A stretch of DNA of 64,000 nucleotides from Truepera sp. (GCA_018333895.1 JAGXSJ010000137.1:26242-90241); one strand, 5' to 3'. Positions 37,360-47,804 are shown, counted from the first letter of the stretch. Numbers and translations are program-made. Notes: generated from the sequence alone by a model not told the origin.

Positions 37360-38862
37360 GTGCCGCGGAGCAGTGCGCGCCACGCCCTGACCCTGATGAT
37401 CGGCACTCTGGCGAGCCGCATTAGCGGGCTGGTGCGCGCCTCGCTGCTGTTGCAGCTCTTCCCGCAAGCGGCGACCGACGCCTTCAACGTGGCCTGGAAG
37501 GTGCCCAACCTGTTTCGCGAACTGCTGGCCGAAGGAGCGCTCACCAACTCTTTTATCCCCATCTACAAGGCGCTGCCGCGTGAGGAGGGCCGTCGGCTGG
37601 CCGGGGCGCTCTTTGCAGCCTTAGCGCTACTCAACGCGCTCTTGCTGGGGCTCGCCATCTGGACTGCGCCGTGGCTTGTCGGGCTGCTGTTGCAACCAGA
37701 CTCGGTGGTGGACTTCGAGCTGGCGGTGCAGCTTACCCGGATCATCTTCCCGGTCTTGGCCGCCATCTCGCTCTCAGCGCTGGCGATGGGGATACTCAAC
37801 GCCGAAGAGCGCTTCTTTGCGCCCGCCTGGGCGCCGGTGGCGCTAAATCTGGTGGTGATTGCGGTCATGCTCCTCTACCCCGGCCAGGCGCCGATGCTGG
37901 CGCTAGGAGTGGTGCTGGGCGGCGTGGCACAGCTCCTGGTACAGCTGCCGGCGCTGCTGCGCGGGCGCTTGCTGCCGGTGTTAAGCGGGCTGTGGCACCC
38001 GAGCCTGGGGCTAGTGCTGCTCTTAATGGCCCCCTTTGCCCTGACTACCGGGGCGCGGCAGGTGTTAAACCTGCTGGCTACCAACTTGCTGTCGGGCCTG
38101 CCGGGGGGAAGCATCACAGCCTTCGAGAACGCCAATCTGCTCTTTAGCCTGGCGCTGGGGCTCTTTAGCATCTCACCGGCGTTGGCTTATTACTCGCGCC
38201 TCAGCGGCGAGGCCAACGCGCCGGAGCGCTTCCTGGCGACACTGACCAGCGGCGTGCGGCTGATCACCTTTTTAACCGTGCCGGCGGGGCTACTGATGTT
38301 CTTCTTGGCCGTACCTGCGGTAAACGCCATCTGGAACTTAAGCCCTGCCGCCGGGCAGGAGCAGACCATCCTGTTTACCATCTGGGCGGTAGCGCCGCTC
38401 GGCTTGGCGGTCTTCCCGTGGGGGGTTAACAACCTGTTACTCCGCCCCTTTTATATCCGCCAGCAGGTGCGGACGCCGATCGTTATCAGCCTCAGCTTCG
38501 TGGCTTTAAACGGCTTGCTCTTCGTGCTGCTGGCGCCGCGCTACGGCCTTACGGGCATGGCCTGGGCCAGCGTGGCGGTGGGCTGGCTGCAACTGCTGGT
38601 GCTCCTGTACCGGCTACGGCACGCTGAAGGCTTTTCACCTTTAGCCTTCGCCGCTCACGCCGGACGGGTCTGGGCAGCGGCACTGCCTGCCGCTGGCGCA
38701 GCGTGGGCGCTGGTGGCGTGGCTCCCGTGGCCCGTCGGCTGGTTGGGGTGGGCTATGCAGGTAGGGGTCGGTGGCATAGTGGCCGGGCTGATCTTCGCCG
38801 GGTTGGCGCTAGCGCTAAAGATTCCGGAGATGGCTGTTAGCGCGCGCTTGTGGCGCCGCTAA
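37360..38862 (+). CDS. murJ: Lipid II flippase MurJ
   Basis: TLASRISGLVRASLL, AFNVAWKVPNLFRELLAEGALTNSFIP; 14-TM pattern. Confidence 0.93.
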   Translation: MPRSSARHALTLMIGTLASRISGLVRASLLLQLFPQAATDAFNVAWKVPNLFRELLAEGALTNSFIPIYKALPREEGRRLAGALFAALALLNALLLGLAIWTAPWLVGLLLQPDSVVDFELAVQLTRIIFPVLAAISLSALAMGILNAEERFFAPAWAPVALNLVVIAVMLLYPGQAPMLALGVVLGGVAQLLVQLPALLRGRLLPVLSGLWHPSLGLVLLLMAPFALTTGARQVLNLLATNLLSGLPGGSITAFENANLLFSLALGLFSISPALAYYSRLSGEANAPERFLATLTSGVRLITFLTVPAGLLMFFLAVPAVNAIWNLSPAAGQEQTILFTIWAVAPLGLAVFPWGVNNLLLRPFYIRQQVRTPIVISLSFVALNGLLFVLLAPRYGLTGMAWASVAVGWLQLLVLLYRLRHAEGFSPLAFAAHAGRVWAAALPAAGAAWALVAWLPWPVGWLGWAMQVGVGGIVAGLIFAGLALALKIPEMAVSARLWRR

Positions 38863-39835
38863 AGGGCGACTGTAACCCCTCCTGGGCGGCCAGAAGCGCT
38901 TCAGCGGGAGCCCAGGCCAGGGCCCGTACCGCCCGGTAGGCCTTGACGGCCTTGTCGCGCTGTCCCGCTAAGTCGTAAAGCTGCCCCAGGCGCGCCAGCA
39001 GGTAGCCGGGCAGGAAGTAGGGGCGGCTGAAGTCGCCGCGGCTGGCAACCTCTAACAGCTCCAATGCTTCGGCAGCGTGCCCGTGGGCCAAGAGCAGGTT
39101 AGCTTCGTGATAGCGCGCTTCGGGGCTCCTGATCTCCCGCAGTTGGGCCAAGAGGCTAGTGGGATCTGGCGCTTCGCCCAGGAAGGCATAATCGAGCAGG
39201 CTCCGCTCGCGGGCCGCATCGCTAGCCGTTATCTCGGGAGGGGCCGCCAGGTCGGCCCGACCGGCTAGCGCCTCGTGCAGGAAGGGTAGGTGATCGAGGC
39301 AGACCAGCACCGTCACGCGCTGCTGAGGCAGCGTCAGCAGCCGCTGCGCCATCACCGCTACCCGCGCCCTTAGCCAGCCGGTGCCGGGGCCGTCCTCGAA
39401 CAGGCGCTCGCGCAGGTGGTGATAAGCCGCCAGGCGGGGGAGCAGCTCGGCAGTGATCCGCGCCAACGTCAGCGCGGTGTTCAAGGTGGCGCGAAGGTCG
39501 TCTAAGGCAGCATCCACCTCGCGGAGCCGAGCTTGCCCTGCTGGGTAGCGGGCTAAGTAGTGCCGAAAGTCGGCTTCGGCGTTAGGATCGGCGGGGGGCT
39601 CGGCCAGGCCGTAGACCGGGAGCCGGCGCCCGACTGCCCAGGGGATCACCGTCATGGGCAGCGCGATCTCGGGGGTGTCTTGCCGGGCAGGGGTGCTCAG
39701 ACTGTCTGGTGCTAGCGCGGTGGTGGCCAGGGCTTCGGGGGCGCTAGCAGCAGTTAGCTCGAGCACGCTCACCGCGTTGTAGCTGGGATAGCGCAGGTGC
39801 AGCGCAGCTAGTAATGGTAGCAGGGTCAGCCGCAT
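38837..39835 (-). CDS. Hypothetical protein with C-terminal TPR-like region
   Basis: LLLAHGHAAEALELLEVAS...LARLGQLYDLAGQRDKAVKAYRAVRAL. Confidence 0.65.
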   Translation of the reverse strand: MRLTLLPLLAALHLRYPSYNAVSVLELTAASAPEALATTALAPDSLSTPARQDTPEIALPMTVIPWAVGRRLPVYGLAEPPADPNAEADFRHYLARYPAGQARLREVDAALDDLRATLNTALTLARITAELLPRLAAYHHLRERLFEDGPGTGWLRARVAVMAQRLLTLPQQRVTVLVCLDHLPFLHEALAGRADLAAPPEITASDAARERSLLDYAFLGEAPDPTSLLAQLREIRSPEARYHEANLLLAHGHAAEALELLEVASRGDFSRPYFLPGYLLARLGQLYDLAGQRDKAVKAYRAVRALAWAPAEALLAAQEGLQSPFSGATSAR

Positions 39836-40029
39836 GCTCCAAGTATGGCCGGTGTAAAGCGAGGGGTACGTGATGAAGGTGGCCTGGCGGGGCGGGCAAG
39901 CGCGGCATAATACGCACGCGACGCCGCAAAATCATGGCAGTCTTTAAGCGCCAAGTCTCTAGCCGCTCGGATAGATTGCTCCGCTCGTTCAAGATTGGCG
40001 GCGATTTCCTGCGCACTGACCGGAGTCAT
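39826..40029 (-). pseudogene. Truncated HEPN-domain toxin
   Basis: NLERAEQSIRAARDLALKDCHDFAASRAYYAA is HEPN-like, then sequence becomes unrelated (LARPARPPSSRTPRF). Confidence 0.6.
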
Positions 40030-40352
40030 ACCCGTATCCCTTCTCGTTTGGCGTTGCGATAGAGTTGAATACTTCCGTACTCAAATTCATCTGGAGAAAC
40101 GGGTTTGGCAGAAATGAGTTGCTCTGATTCCAATTGGATGGGATACAGCACTTCGATAACTTGGCGCAGTTCTGAAAAGTAGTCAAAGGGTTTGTTTAGC
40201 AGAACAAGCAGATCGATGTCACTCATCGAGTCGGCTTGGTTGCGGGCTACCGACCCATATAAGATCAGTCCTTTGAGTTGAGAGCCATAATGGTTTTCAA
40301 GAGCTGTTTTACACTTTTTTACTACTTGGCTTATGGTTGCCATTTGAATCAC
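40026..40352 (-). CDS. MNT-type nucleotidyltransferase (putative antitoxin partner of HEPN)
   Basis: LILYGSVARNQADSMSDIDLLVLL; 4-nt overlap with HEPN remnant. Confidence 0.8.
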   Translation of the reverse strand: MIQMATISQVVKKCKTALENHYGSQLKGLILYGSVARNQADSMSDIDLLVLLNKPFDYFSELRQVIEVLYPIQLESEQLISAKPVSPDEFEYGSIQLYRNAKREGIRV

Positions 40353-40628
40353 CGTTCTTCAAGTCGTGTCGCACCGCCTAACTCGTAATTATGCCACAAG
40401 AACGGTATAACATGCCAAAAAGAGCTGTTTATACCGCAATGTCTATTTCCGATAATCCAGCGCAGCTCTATTTACCCAGAGCCTCCCTCTAAACTCGATA
40501 CGGGTGGCCATCAGGGTGGGGGCACCTGGCCCTCAGTATCGAGGAGGCGTAGCGATACTATATCACCGACTACTTCAGGCTCTAGCAGAAAAATCGCCAA
40601 GGTCCGGCAAATGCTCCTCTCCGGATAG

Positions 40629-41741
40629 TCATGAGCGGTCCCTCAGTTGAAAGTTGATCCCGGATCGCGCGCACAGCGCGGCCAGTTCGCCGAGCAGCTT
40701 GGGCTCGAGCGGGATGCCCTCGCTTTCGCGCGCAGCGCGGGTGCGCCACTCGATGTCGCCGGGCACCATCACCGGCCGAGCGGGATCGGCGGGGGGCGTG
40801 GCCCGCAAGGCGTCAATCAGGCGATCCATATCGGCATGGAACTCGTCCACACTGCGGAACGCCACCGGGTTAAGGGCCAGGAAGAAGTGCCCGGTATCGG
40901 TACCGCCCGGGCCCGGCGTGCGGCTGGCGTGGAATGGTGCAGCCGTAGCGCCACTCAGCAGCGCAGAGAGCACCTCGACCATGATACAGATGCCGTACCC
41001 CTTGTGAGCGCTCATCTCCGCAGTACCGCCGAGGGGCGTCAGCCCGCCTTCGCCTGTGTCGTAGATGATTACACGCGCTTGCGCCGCATCGGTCACGGGC
41101 TGCCCCGCTCCGTCCACCACCCAACCGGGTGGGATCGGCTTGCCAGCGAGCCAGGCTAGATTGACTTTACCGATTGAAGTGGTCGGCGTGGCAATGTCAA
41201 ACAGCAGCGGCGGGTTGCGCCGTGCGGGTGCCCCGAAGGCGATGGGGTTGGTCGAGAACATCGGCCGCGCCCCACCCGCGGGAACCACGCAGCGAGTGAA
41301 GCCGTTCGAGGTGATCAGACTGACCATGCCGCGCCGCGCCGCGCGGGCGGCATAGGCACCAGCCGCGCCGAAGTGGTCTGACCGGCGCACGGCTACGGCG
41401 CCCACGCCCACCGACTCGGCCTTGTCGCAGGCAAGGTCAATGGCCTGGAGCGACACGCCGTGCCCCAGCCCGCGGTCGCCATCGATCAGCGCGGTGGCGG
41501 ATCTCTCGCGCTCTACTATGACCCGCGGGGTGGGGTTAAGCGCCCCGGCCTGCACCAGGCCTTCGTAGTAGAGCAGCATGGCGATGCCGTGTGAGTCGAT
41601 CCCGTTCAGATCAGCCTCGACCATGACCGTCGCCGACGCCTCGGCGGATTCCGAAGACCACCCCCAGGCACGCAGGACGGCGACGATCTGGTCGTGCAGG
41701 GCTTGCGCAGGGAAGCGAGGTTTCTGATTCACCAGGCTCAC
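40629..41741 (-). CDS. Malate/L-lactate dehydrogenase family oxidoreductase
   Basis: GIDSHGIAMLLYYEGLVQAG, GLGHGVSLQAIDLA, MFSTNPIAFGAPA; GTG at 41741 overlaps TRAP gene stop. Confidence 0.88.
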   Translation of the reverse strand: MSLVNQKPRFPAQALHDQIVAVLRAWGWSSESAEASATVMVEADLNGIDSHGIAMLLYYEGLVQAGALNPTPRVIVERERSATALIDGDRGLGHGVSLQAIDLACDKAESVGVGAVAVRRSDHFGAAGAYAARAARRGMVSLITSNGFTRCVVPAGGARPMFSTNPIAFGAPARRNPPLLFDIATPTTSIGKVNLAWLAGKPIPPGWVVDGAGQPVTDAAQARVIIYDTGEGGLTPLGGTAEMSAHKGYGICIMVEVLSALLSGATAAPFHASRTPGPGGTDTGHFFLALNPVAFRSVDEFHADMDRLIDALRATPPADPARPVMVPGDIEWRTRAARESEGIPLEPKLLGELAALCARSGINFQLRDRS

Positions 41742-43012
41742 CTCATGGCGGTCGGGATCCAGGTGGATAGTCCCGGCACGAGGGCGATAAGTAGGAGAGC
41801 GACCAGCATGACGGCTAGGAGCGGCAGCGAAGCCCGGATCACCGAGACAGCCGATGTGCGCGCGATGGAGGCCGTCAGATAGAGGCACGTGCCCACCGGC
41901 GGTGTGACCAGCCCAAAGGCGAGGGTCACCACCATGACAACTGCGAAATGGATGGGCGAAATGCCGTAGCCGATGGCAACCGGCATGAGGATCGGCCCGA
42001 GGATCAGCAGCGCCGGCGTCAGGTCGATGACCATGCCTACCGCCAACAGGAAGCCCACCGCGATGAGCATGAACACCACCGGATTATCGGTAACCTGGCT
42101 CATCTGGGCAGCGATGGTCTGCGGCACCTGCTCGCTCGCCATCAGCCAGGCCGAGCCGGTCGCGGCGGCAACGATTAGCATCACCACCGCAGACGTGACG
42201 GCGGCATCAGCCGCGGCGCGGTAGAGCTTGCCCGGCGTGAGCTCACGGTAGATGAGCCCTGACACGATCAATGCGTAGGCCACCGCGATGACCGACGATT
42301 CGACCACCGTGAACACACCCAAGCGGATGCCGCCCACCACGATGATCGGCAGTCCCAGCGCCCACATGGCATCGCGCAGTGCAGCGCGGATCGCACGTCC
42401 TGGCAGGCGCTCGCCGCGCGGCACACCCTCCCGGCAGCTGACCCACCAGGCCGCGAAGATCAGCGCCACGCCGATCAGGAGCCCTGGCAGGATGCCGCCC
42501 ATGAACATGTCCAGGACCGACGTGCCGGTGATAGCCCCCAGCACGATCATGGGGATCGACGGGGGAATGATAACACCGAGCACCGAAGAGGTCGCCGTTA
42601 CCGCAGCGGCGGTAGGTGCCGAGTAACCGCGCTCCTTCATCGGGGGGATCATTATCGAGCCGATCATGGAGGCGTCTGCTACCGCCGAACCTGAGAACGA
42701 GCCATTGACGATGCTCGCACCCACGTTAGTTATCGCCAGCCCGCCGCGGACCCGGCCGATCAGGGCCATCAGAGCTGCAACGATCCGCCGGGTGATGCCG
42801 CCGGCCGCCATGATCGTGGCCGCGAACATGAAGAACGGGATCGCCACCAGGCTGTAGTTATCGGCTCCGACCATGATCTGGTGTGGCAGCAGGATCAGCG
42901 GCAAATCGGTCAAGAACCGCACCAGGACCAGGAAGGTCAGTCCTAGCGCGAAGGCCACCGGCATGCCGGTGGCCAACACCAAGAACAGGACGATCAGGAA
43001 GGCGCTAAGCAT
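41738..43012 (-). CDS. TRAP transporter large permease (DctM)
   Basis: Polytopic; FVLGVIIPPSIPMIVLGAITGTSVLDMFMGGILPGLLIG-like DctM region; ATG at 43012 preferred. Confidence 0.92.
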   Translation of the reverse strand: MLSAFLIVLFLVLATGMPVAFALGLTFLVLVRFLTDLPLILLPHQIMVGADNYSLVAIPFFMFAATIMAAGGITRRIVAALMALIGRVRGGLAITNVGASIVNGSFSGSAVADASMIGSIMIPPMKERGYSAPTAAAVTATSSVLGVIIPPSIPMIVLGAITGTSVLDMFMGGILPGLLIGVALIFAAWWVSCREGVPRGERLPGRAIRAALRDAMWALGLPIIVVGGIRLGVFTVVESSVIAVAYALIVSGLIYRELTPGKLYRAAADAAVTSAVVMLIVAAATGSAWLMASEQVPQTIAAQMSQVTDNPVVFMLIAVGFLLAVGMVIDLTPALLILGPILMPVAIGYGISPIHFAVVMVVTLAFGLVTPPVGTCLYLTASIARTSAVSVIRASLPLLAVMLVALLLIALVPGLSTWIPTAMR

Positions 43013-43478
43013 CCTGCGCCTTTTGCCCGCGCAGCGTGCGCACAAACTGGTACAGGCAGACCAGCAACATCAGCCCTGCAGAGATGGGCGCGATGGCGTA
43101 GATGTAGCCGAGCGGCAGCCCCATCGCCGGCGTGCGGAGGGCCATCGACCGCTGCACCAACTCTATCGAATACCACCCCCAGACGCTCAGGAAGATCATT
43201 ATCAGGAGGAGCGCCAACGTCTGCAGCGCTCTTGCGCCACGGGGCGGCAGGGCCTGGACGACAATGTCCATGCCGATGTGCGCACCCCGCGCCAGCCCCA
43301 CGGTGGCCCCCAGGAAAGTGAGCCAAACGAAGAGGAACCGCGCCATCTCGTCAGCCCAGGTGAGGGCGAAACCGAAAAAGTAACGGCCGATCACGTTCGC
43401 TAGCACCACCGCCACCAACACGGCGAGAATCATCACCAACAAAGGCTCTAGCCAGCTCATGCGCAGAAACGCCGCCAT
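43005..43478 (-). CDS. TRAP transporter small permease (DctQ)
   Basis: FALTWADEMARFLFVWLTFLGATVGLARGAHIGMD. Confidence 0.9.
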   Translation of the reverse strand: MAAFLRMSWLEPLLVMILAVLVAVVLANVIGRYFFGFALTWADEMARFLFVWLTFLGATVGLARGAHIGMDIVVQALPPRGARALQTLALLLIMIFLSVWGWYSIELVQRSMALRTPAMGLPLGYIYAIAPISAGLMLLVCLYQFVRTLRGQKAQDA

Positions 43479-43516
43479 GGCGCGTCACTCTCTTCCTTCG
43501 CCAAGGTGCGCCACCA

Positions 43517-44530
43517 CTACAGCGCGGCGATGCGTGCGACCAACTCGGTTCCGCCCGGAATTTCGGCGGCAAATCTCTCCCGAACACCCTTGGTCGCGGC
43601 CTGAAGCTCGGCGATGTCGGGCCAGGTGATCTGCATCCCGTAGGCCTCGAGCTGCGCGATCACGGCCTTCGAGTCCTCCCCTAACATCCGCCGCTGGACG
43701 CGCGCGAACTCGTTCGCAGCATCCTGCAGAGCCTGTTGCTGAGCGACAGGCAGGCCGTCGAAGAGACGCTTGTTTACTGTAATGCCCCCGTAGCTGAAGA
43801 TATGGTTGGTAATCGCTAGGTGGTCCTGCACCTCGAACCAGCGGTTAGCCAGCACGGTCGGCGGTGGATTGTCCTGGGCGTCGACCACTCGCTGAGCCAG
43901 CGCGGTGAAGATTTCGGCGAAGGGCATAGTGACCACGCTGAATCCCAATGCTCGGCCGGTCTCAACGTAGACCGGGTTCTCGGGCATCCGCAGCCGCAGC
44001 CCGGCCATGTCGGCCAACGAGTTCAGCGGGCGTACCGAGTTCGAAATCGCACGGAAGCCGTTGCCCGTCCAGGCCAGCTTCTTGAGCCCTTCGGCCTCCA
44101 ACTCGCCGGCGAGATCGTCGCCGATATCGCTATCGAAGACGGCCCAGGCATGGTCGAAGTCACGGAACAGGTAAGGCAGCTCCGGCACCCCCAGTCGTGG
44201 CCGTAATAACGACACCAGCCCGCCGGTGATCCCCATCTCGATCGTGCCGAGACGTACGCCCTCAGTTAGCTCCCTTTCGGCACCGAGGGCGGAGTTGTCA
44301 TGGATCGAAGCGGTCAATGCCCCGTTGCTCAGCTCCTCTAGGCGCGGCACAAAGACTTCGCGCAGAGCGCGGTTCACCGAATGCTCGGTAGCGAAGAAGT
44401 TCGCCACCCGCAGCCGCCGTGCGCCCTGGGCGAAGGCCCCGCTGTCCGGGCGCACGACGCCGAACAGGCCAACCGCCGCGGTGGTCTTTGCAGCAAGCTC
44501 AAGAAATTCACGCCGATTCATCTTCATCAT
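43517..44530 (-). CDS. TRAP transporter substrate-binding protein (DctP)
   Basis: Signal/Tat-like N-terminus; LRLRMPENPVYVETGRALGFSVVTMPFAEIFTALAQRVVDAQDNPP. Confidence 0.92.
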   Translation of the reverse strand: MMKMNRREFLELAAKTTAAVGLFGVVRPDSGAFAQGARRLRVANFFATEHSVNRALREVFVPRLEELSNGALTASIHDNSALGAERELTEGVRLGTIEMGITGGLVSLLRPRLGVPELPYLFRDFDHAWAVFDSDIGDDLAGELEAEGLKKLAWTGNGFRAISNSVRPLNSLADMAGLRLRMPENPVYVETGRALGFSVVTMPFAEIFTALAQRVVDAQDNPPPTVLANRWFEVQDHLAITNHIFSYGGITVNKRLFDGLPVAQQQALQDAANEFARVQRRMLGEDSKAVIAQLEAYGMQITWPDIAELQAATKGVRERFAAEIPGGTELVARIAAL

Positions 44531-44885
44531 CTGTCCTCCCTTAGAGGCTGTTTGAAAACGGAGAATACTGGCTAATGGCTCTACGAAGCGGGCGCTGCTA
44601 CATGGCTTTGCTGCGTTGCAAGCGGTCTGGCAGCGTTAGCATAAGACCATCCTCCTTTTGTTCGCAAGTCGCGTTGTTGACAATTGCCGTGACAATCAGC
44701 TTGCCAAATGCTACCTTCAGCAGTTAGCACCACCTTTCTTGGCCCACTCCAAACCCGATCCTCCGGACTACGTTGGCTGACTAACTGGTGCAAGTCATTG
44801 ACGAGTCGCTGACCATCTAGTAGTATTACAATAATATAACGATGCTCCCGCGTCAAGACTAACAAGGTTTCAAGAGGTAATCTTC

Positions 44886-45155
44886 ATGAGCAACAGCCTG
44901 GCAAGTATCACAAAAGGCGGCAAAGATGTGAAATGCGTAGGGTTTGCGCTCGAGCGCCGTAAAGCCCTACAGGTACATCGACTTGCGATAGAATACGGTC
45001 CAGTTTTAGTAAAACTACCTTATCTATACTTCCAGGCAACCCATTCCGGCTTCAAGCTGACCAGTGCCGCTCTGGGTGCAAGAACCACCGCCCTTACTAA
45101 GGAGGCCGGATGGTCCCCGACTAGCGACAAAGCGACAGGAACCGTATCGCCATGA
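44886..45155 (+). CDS. Small hypothetical ORF, ATGA-coupled to the RpiR regulator
   Basis: AGAGG upstream of ATG; stop overlaps RpiR start at 45152. Confidence 0.4.
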   Translation: MSNSLASITKGGKDVKCVGFALERRKALQVHRLAIEYGPVLVKLPYLYFQATHSGFKLTSAALGARTTALTKEAGWSPTSDKATGTVSP

Positions 45156-46003
45156 AGAACCTATTGGAGGCGGCCAGGAAGGGGCTAGACAGCTTCAGCA
45201 ATTCCGAGCGCAAGGTAGCTGAGGCGGTGCTCGCCGATCCTGAAGCGGTGATCAACAGCAGCATGGCGGCGCTCGCTCAGGCAGCCGGAGTCAGTGAGCC
45301 GACGGTGCTACGCTTTTGCCGAGCGATCGGCTACGAGGGCTTTACCGAGTTCAAAGTGCGGCTAGCCCAGAGTTTGGTCACCCGTGGCGCCTATGCCGAC
45401 TTGGAGGTTAAACCGGGCGACCCTGCTGAGGCCTACTCGCACAAGATCGTCGATGCCACCATCGACATGCTCATGCGGCTCCGGCACCGCCTGGATGCCG
45501 CCGCTATCGAAGCGGCCACCGATCTCTTAAGCCGCGCCCACAAGATCGAGTTCTACGGCATGGGTGCCTCAGGGGTGGTAGCTATCGACGCTCAGCATAA
45601 GTTCTTCCGTCTAATGGTCCCCTGTGTGGCCTACACCGACTCGCACATGCAGTACATGTCCGCCGCCACTCTAGGGCCTGAGGACGTGGTAGTGGCCATC
45701 TCGCACACCGGGCGCACCCGCGAACTGTTAGAGAGCGTGGCGCTGGCTAAGCAGTCGGGTGCCGCGGTCATCGCCATCACCGCCCCGCGCTCGCCGCTGG
45801 CCGAGCTGAGCAGCCTGGCGCTGACCGTGAGCATCCCCGAGGACACCGATCTCTATACGCCCATGTTCTCGCGCCTGATGCATCTGGTGGTTATCGACAT
45901 CCTAGCAGTCGGCCTGGCCCTACGGGGGGGCGAACCGACCCAGTCGCGGTTGCGGCGCATAAAGCGGGCGCTGTACGCTAAGCGCACGCCAAAGGAGCTG
46001 TGA
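45152..46003 (+). CDS. RpiR-family transcriptional regulator
   Basis: HTH_6 SNSERKVAEAVLADPEAVINSSMAALAQAAGVSEPTVLRFCRAIGYEGFTEFKVRLA plus SIS domain. Confidence 0.95.
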   Translation: MKNLLEAARKGLDSFSNSERKVAEAVLADPEAVINSSMAALAQAAGVSEPTVLRFCRAIGYEGFTEFKVRLAQSLVTRGAYADLEVKPGDPAEAYSHKIVDATIDMLMRLRHRLDAAAIEAATDLLSRAHKIEFYGMGASGVVAIDAQHKFFRLMVPCVAYTDSHMQYMSAATLGPEDVVVAISHTGRTRELLESVALAKQSGAAVIAITAPRSPLAELSSLALTVSIPEDTDLYTPMFSRLMHLVVIDILAVGLALRGGEPTQSRLRRIKRALYAKRTPKEL

Positions 46004-46518
46004 TGTTCCAGATGCTCGAGCGCGTCTTCATCCGGGTCAACGAGGCCCTGGTCGTGCTGCTGATGATGGCGATGGTCTCTCTGGTGCTGCTTAACGTAGT
46101 GACCCGCTACGGCTTCCAGTTCTCGGTCGCCTGGGCCGAGGAGCTGGCGCGATTCTTGATGATCTGGACAGTGTATCTGGGCGCCGGGCTCGCCCTGCGC
46201 GCTGGCAACCACGTGGCCTTTGAGTATGTGCAGTCGCTGCTGCCAGCACAGGTCATCCCCTGGGTGCGCGGTCTGATCGCCCTGGTAATCCTGGTGTTTC
46301 TGGCGCTCCTTACCTACTATGGCTGGGAGTTCAGCCAACTCATGATGCGCCCGCGGACAGCCATGCTCGGCATCCCCCGCGGCATCGTAGGGCTCGCTAT
46401 CCCGATCGGGGCAGCCGTGCTGGGCATGCACCTCCTTATGACCTGGCGCCAGTTTGTCCAGGCCGACATTCGTAACGAGCCTAGCGTTCCCGGTCATACC
46501 CCGGAGGCACCGCGATGA
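46000..46518 (+). CDS. TRAP transporter small permease (DctQ)
   Basis: FSVAWAEELARFLMIWTVYLGAGLALRAGNHVAF. Confidence 0.92.
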   Translation: MMFQMLERVFIRVNEALVVLLMMAMVSLVLLNVVTRYGFQFSVAWAEELARFLMIWTVYLGAGLALRAGNHVAFEYVQSLLPAQVIPWVRGLIALVILVFLALLTYYGWEFSQLMMRPRTAMLGIPRGIVGLAIPIGAAVLGMHLLMTWRQFVQADIRNEPSVPGHTPEAPR

Positions 46519-47804
46519 TCGCCGTGCTGTTTGGCTCCTTTGCCATCTTGCTGCTCGCCGGCTTCCCGGTATCGCTTACGATGGGCATGGCCTCGCTGCT
46601 TACCATCCTGGCCAGCGGCGAGCTGCGCCCGCTGCTACTCCCGCAGCACCTGTTCAACGGCATCAACTCGTTCCCGCTGATGGCCGTGCCGCTGTTTATC
46701 TTAGCCGCCGATCTGATGACGGCGGGCAAGCTTACAGACTCGCTCCTGCGCTTCGCCAAGGCGCTGGTGGGGCACCTGCCCGGCGGCCTGGGCCACGTGA
46801 ACGTCCTAACCAGCATCCTCTTTGCCGGCAAAAGCGGCAGCGCGCTGGCGGACGCCGCCGGACCCGGCGCAATCATTATGGACATGATGCGGCGAGCCGG
46901 CTACCCGCCCTACTACTCCGGCGCGATGACCGCGGCCAGCGCCATCATCGGGCCGATCATTCCGCCCAGCATCGTCATGGTGGTGTACGCCATCGCCGAA
47001 GGCCGCGTCAGCGTGAGCAGCATGTTCGCAGCCGGCATCCTCCCCGGCATCCTCTTGGGTGTCGTACTGTTTATCACCAACCATATCATCTCGGTGCGTC
47101 ATGGCTACCAGTATGCCGCTGCGTTTGGCGGCTGGCGGGCGGTGGGTGTCGGTTTTGTCCAGTCGCTCCCGGGGCTGCTGATGCCCGTAATCATCCTCGG
47201 CGGCGTGTTCTCCGGCATCTTCACCGCCACCGAGTCGGCAGCGGTCGCGGTTGCCTACGCGCTGCTGGTAAGCCTCTTGGTGACGCGCGCTCTGAAGCTG
47301 CGCGACATCCCGCGGGTATTTCTCAAGAGCGCGCTGATGACCTCGGGCGTGCTGCTGATTGTCAGCATGGCGTCGATCTTTGCCAACCTGCTCACGGTGC
47401 TGCAGGTACCGCAGGCCGCGGCGGCCTGGTTGACGGGGCTTACCACCGACCCGACCCAGATTTTAATCCTGCTTGTCGTGTTCGCTCTGATCTGCGGGCT
47501 GTTCATCGACACGCTGCCAGCAGTGATCGTGCTGACACCGATCCTCTCGCCTATAGCCTTTCACGCCGGCATCGACCCGCTGCACTTCGGCATCCTGTTT
47601 ATCGTGGCGATAGTGCTGGGGATGAACACGCCTCCGGTAGGACCGGTCCTATTCGTGGTAGCTACCGTCGGCAAACTGCGGGTCGAGCTGCTGGCGCGGG
47701 CAGTCCTGCCCATGCTTCTGGCGCAGCTCGTGGTTCTGGCACTGATGGTCGCGTTCCCCGCCATCAGCCTGTTTATACCGCGCCTGCTGGGGTACGCCAA
47801 TTGA
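46515..47804 (+). CDS. TRAP transporter large permease (DctM)
   Basis: GPIIPPSIVMVVYAIAEGRVSVSSMFAAGILPGILLG; GMNTPPVGPVLFVVA. Confidence 0.94.
   Translation: MIAVLFGSFAILLLAGFPVSLTMGMASLLTILASGELRPLLLPQHLFNGINSFPLMAVPLFILAADLMTAGKLTDSLLRFAKALVGHLPGGLGHVNVLTSILFAGKSGSALADAAGPGAIIMDMMRRAGYPPYYSGAMTAASAIIGPIIPPSIVMVVYAIAEGRVSVSSMFAAGILPGILLGVVLFITNHIISVRHGYQYAAAFGGWRAVGVGFVQSLPGLLMPVIILGGVFSGIFTATESAAVAVAYALLVSLLVTRALKLRDIPRVFLKSALMTSGVLLIVSMASIFANLLTVLQVPQAAAAWLTGLTTDPTQILILLVVFALICGLFIDTLPAVIVLTPILSPIAFHAGIDPLHFGILFIVAIVLGMNTPPVGPVLFVVATVGKLRVELLARAVLPMLLAQLVVLALMVAFPAISLFIPRLLGYAN

Noticed and set aside
41675-41690. GCAGGACGG motif
   Set aside because: No opposing CCTGC arm within hairpin distance; chance half-site.
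44540-44640. GAGGCTGTTTGAAAACG sequence resembling an insertion-sequence end
   Set aside because: No matching opposite end or transposase in the window; cannot be supported without a search.
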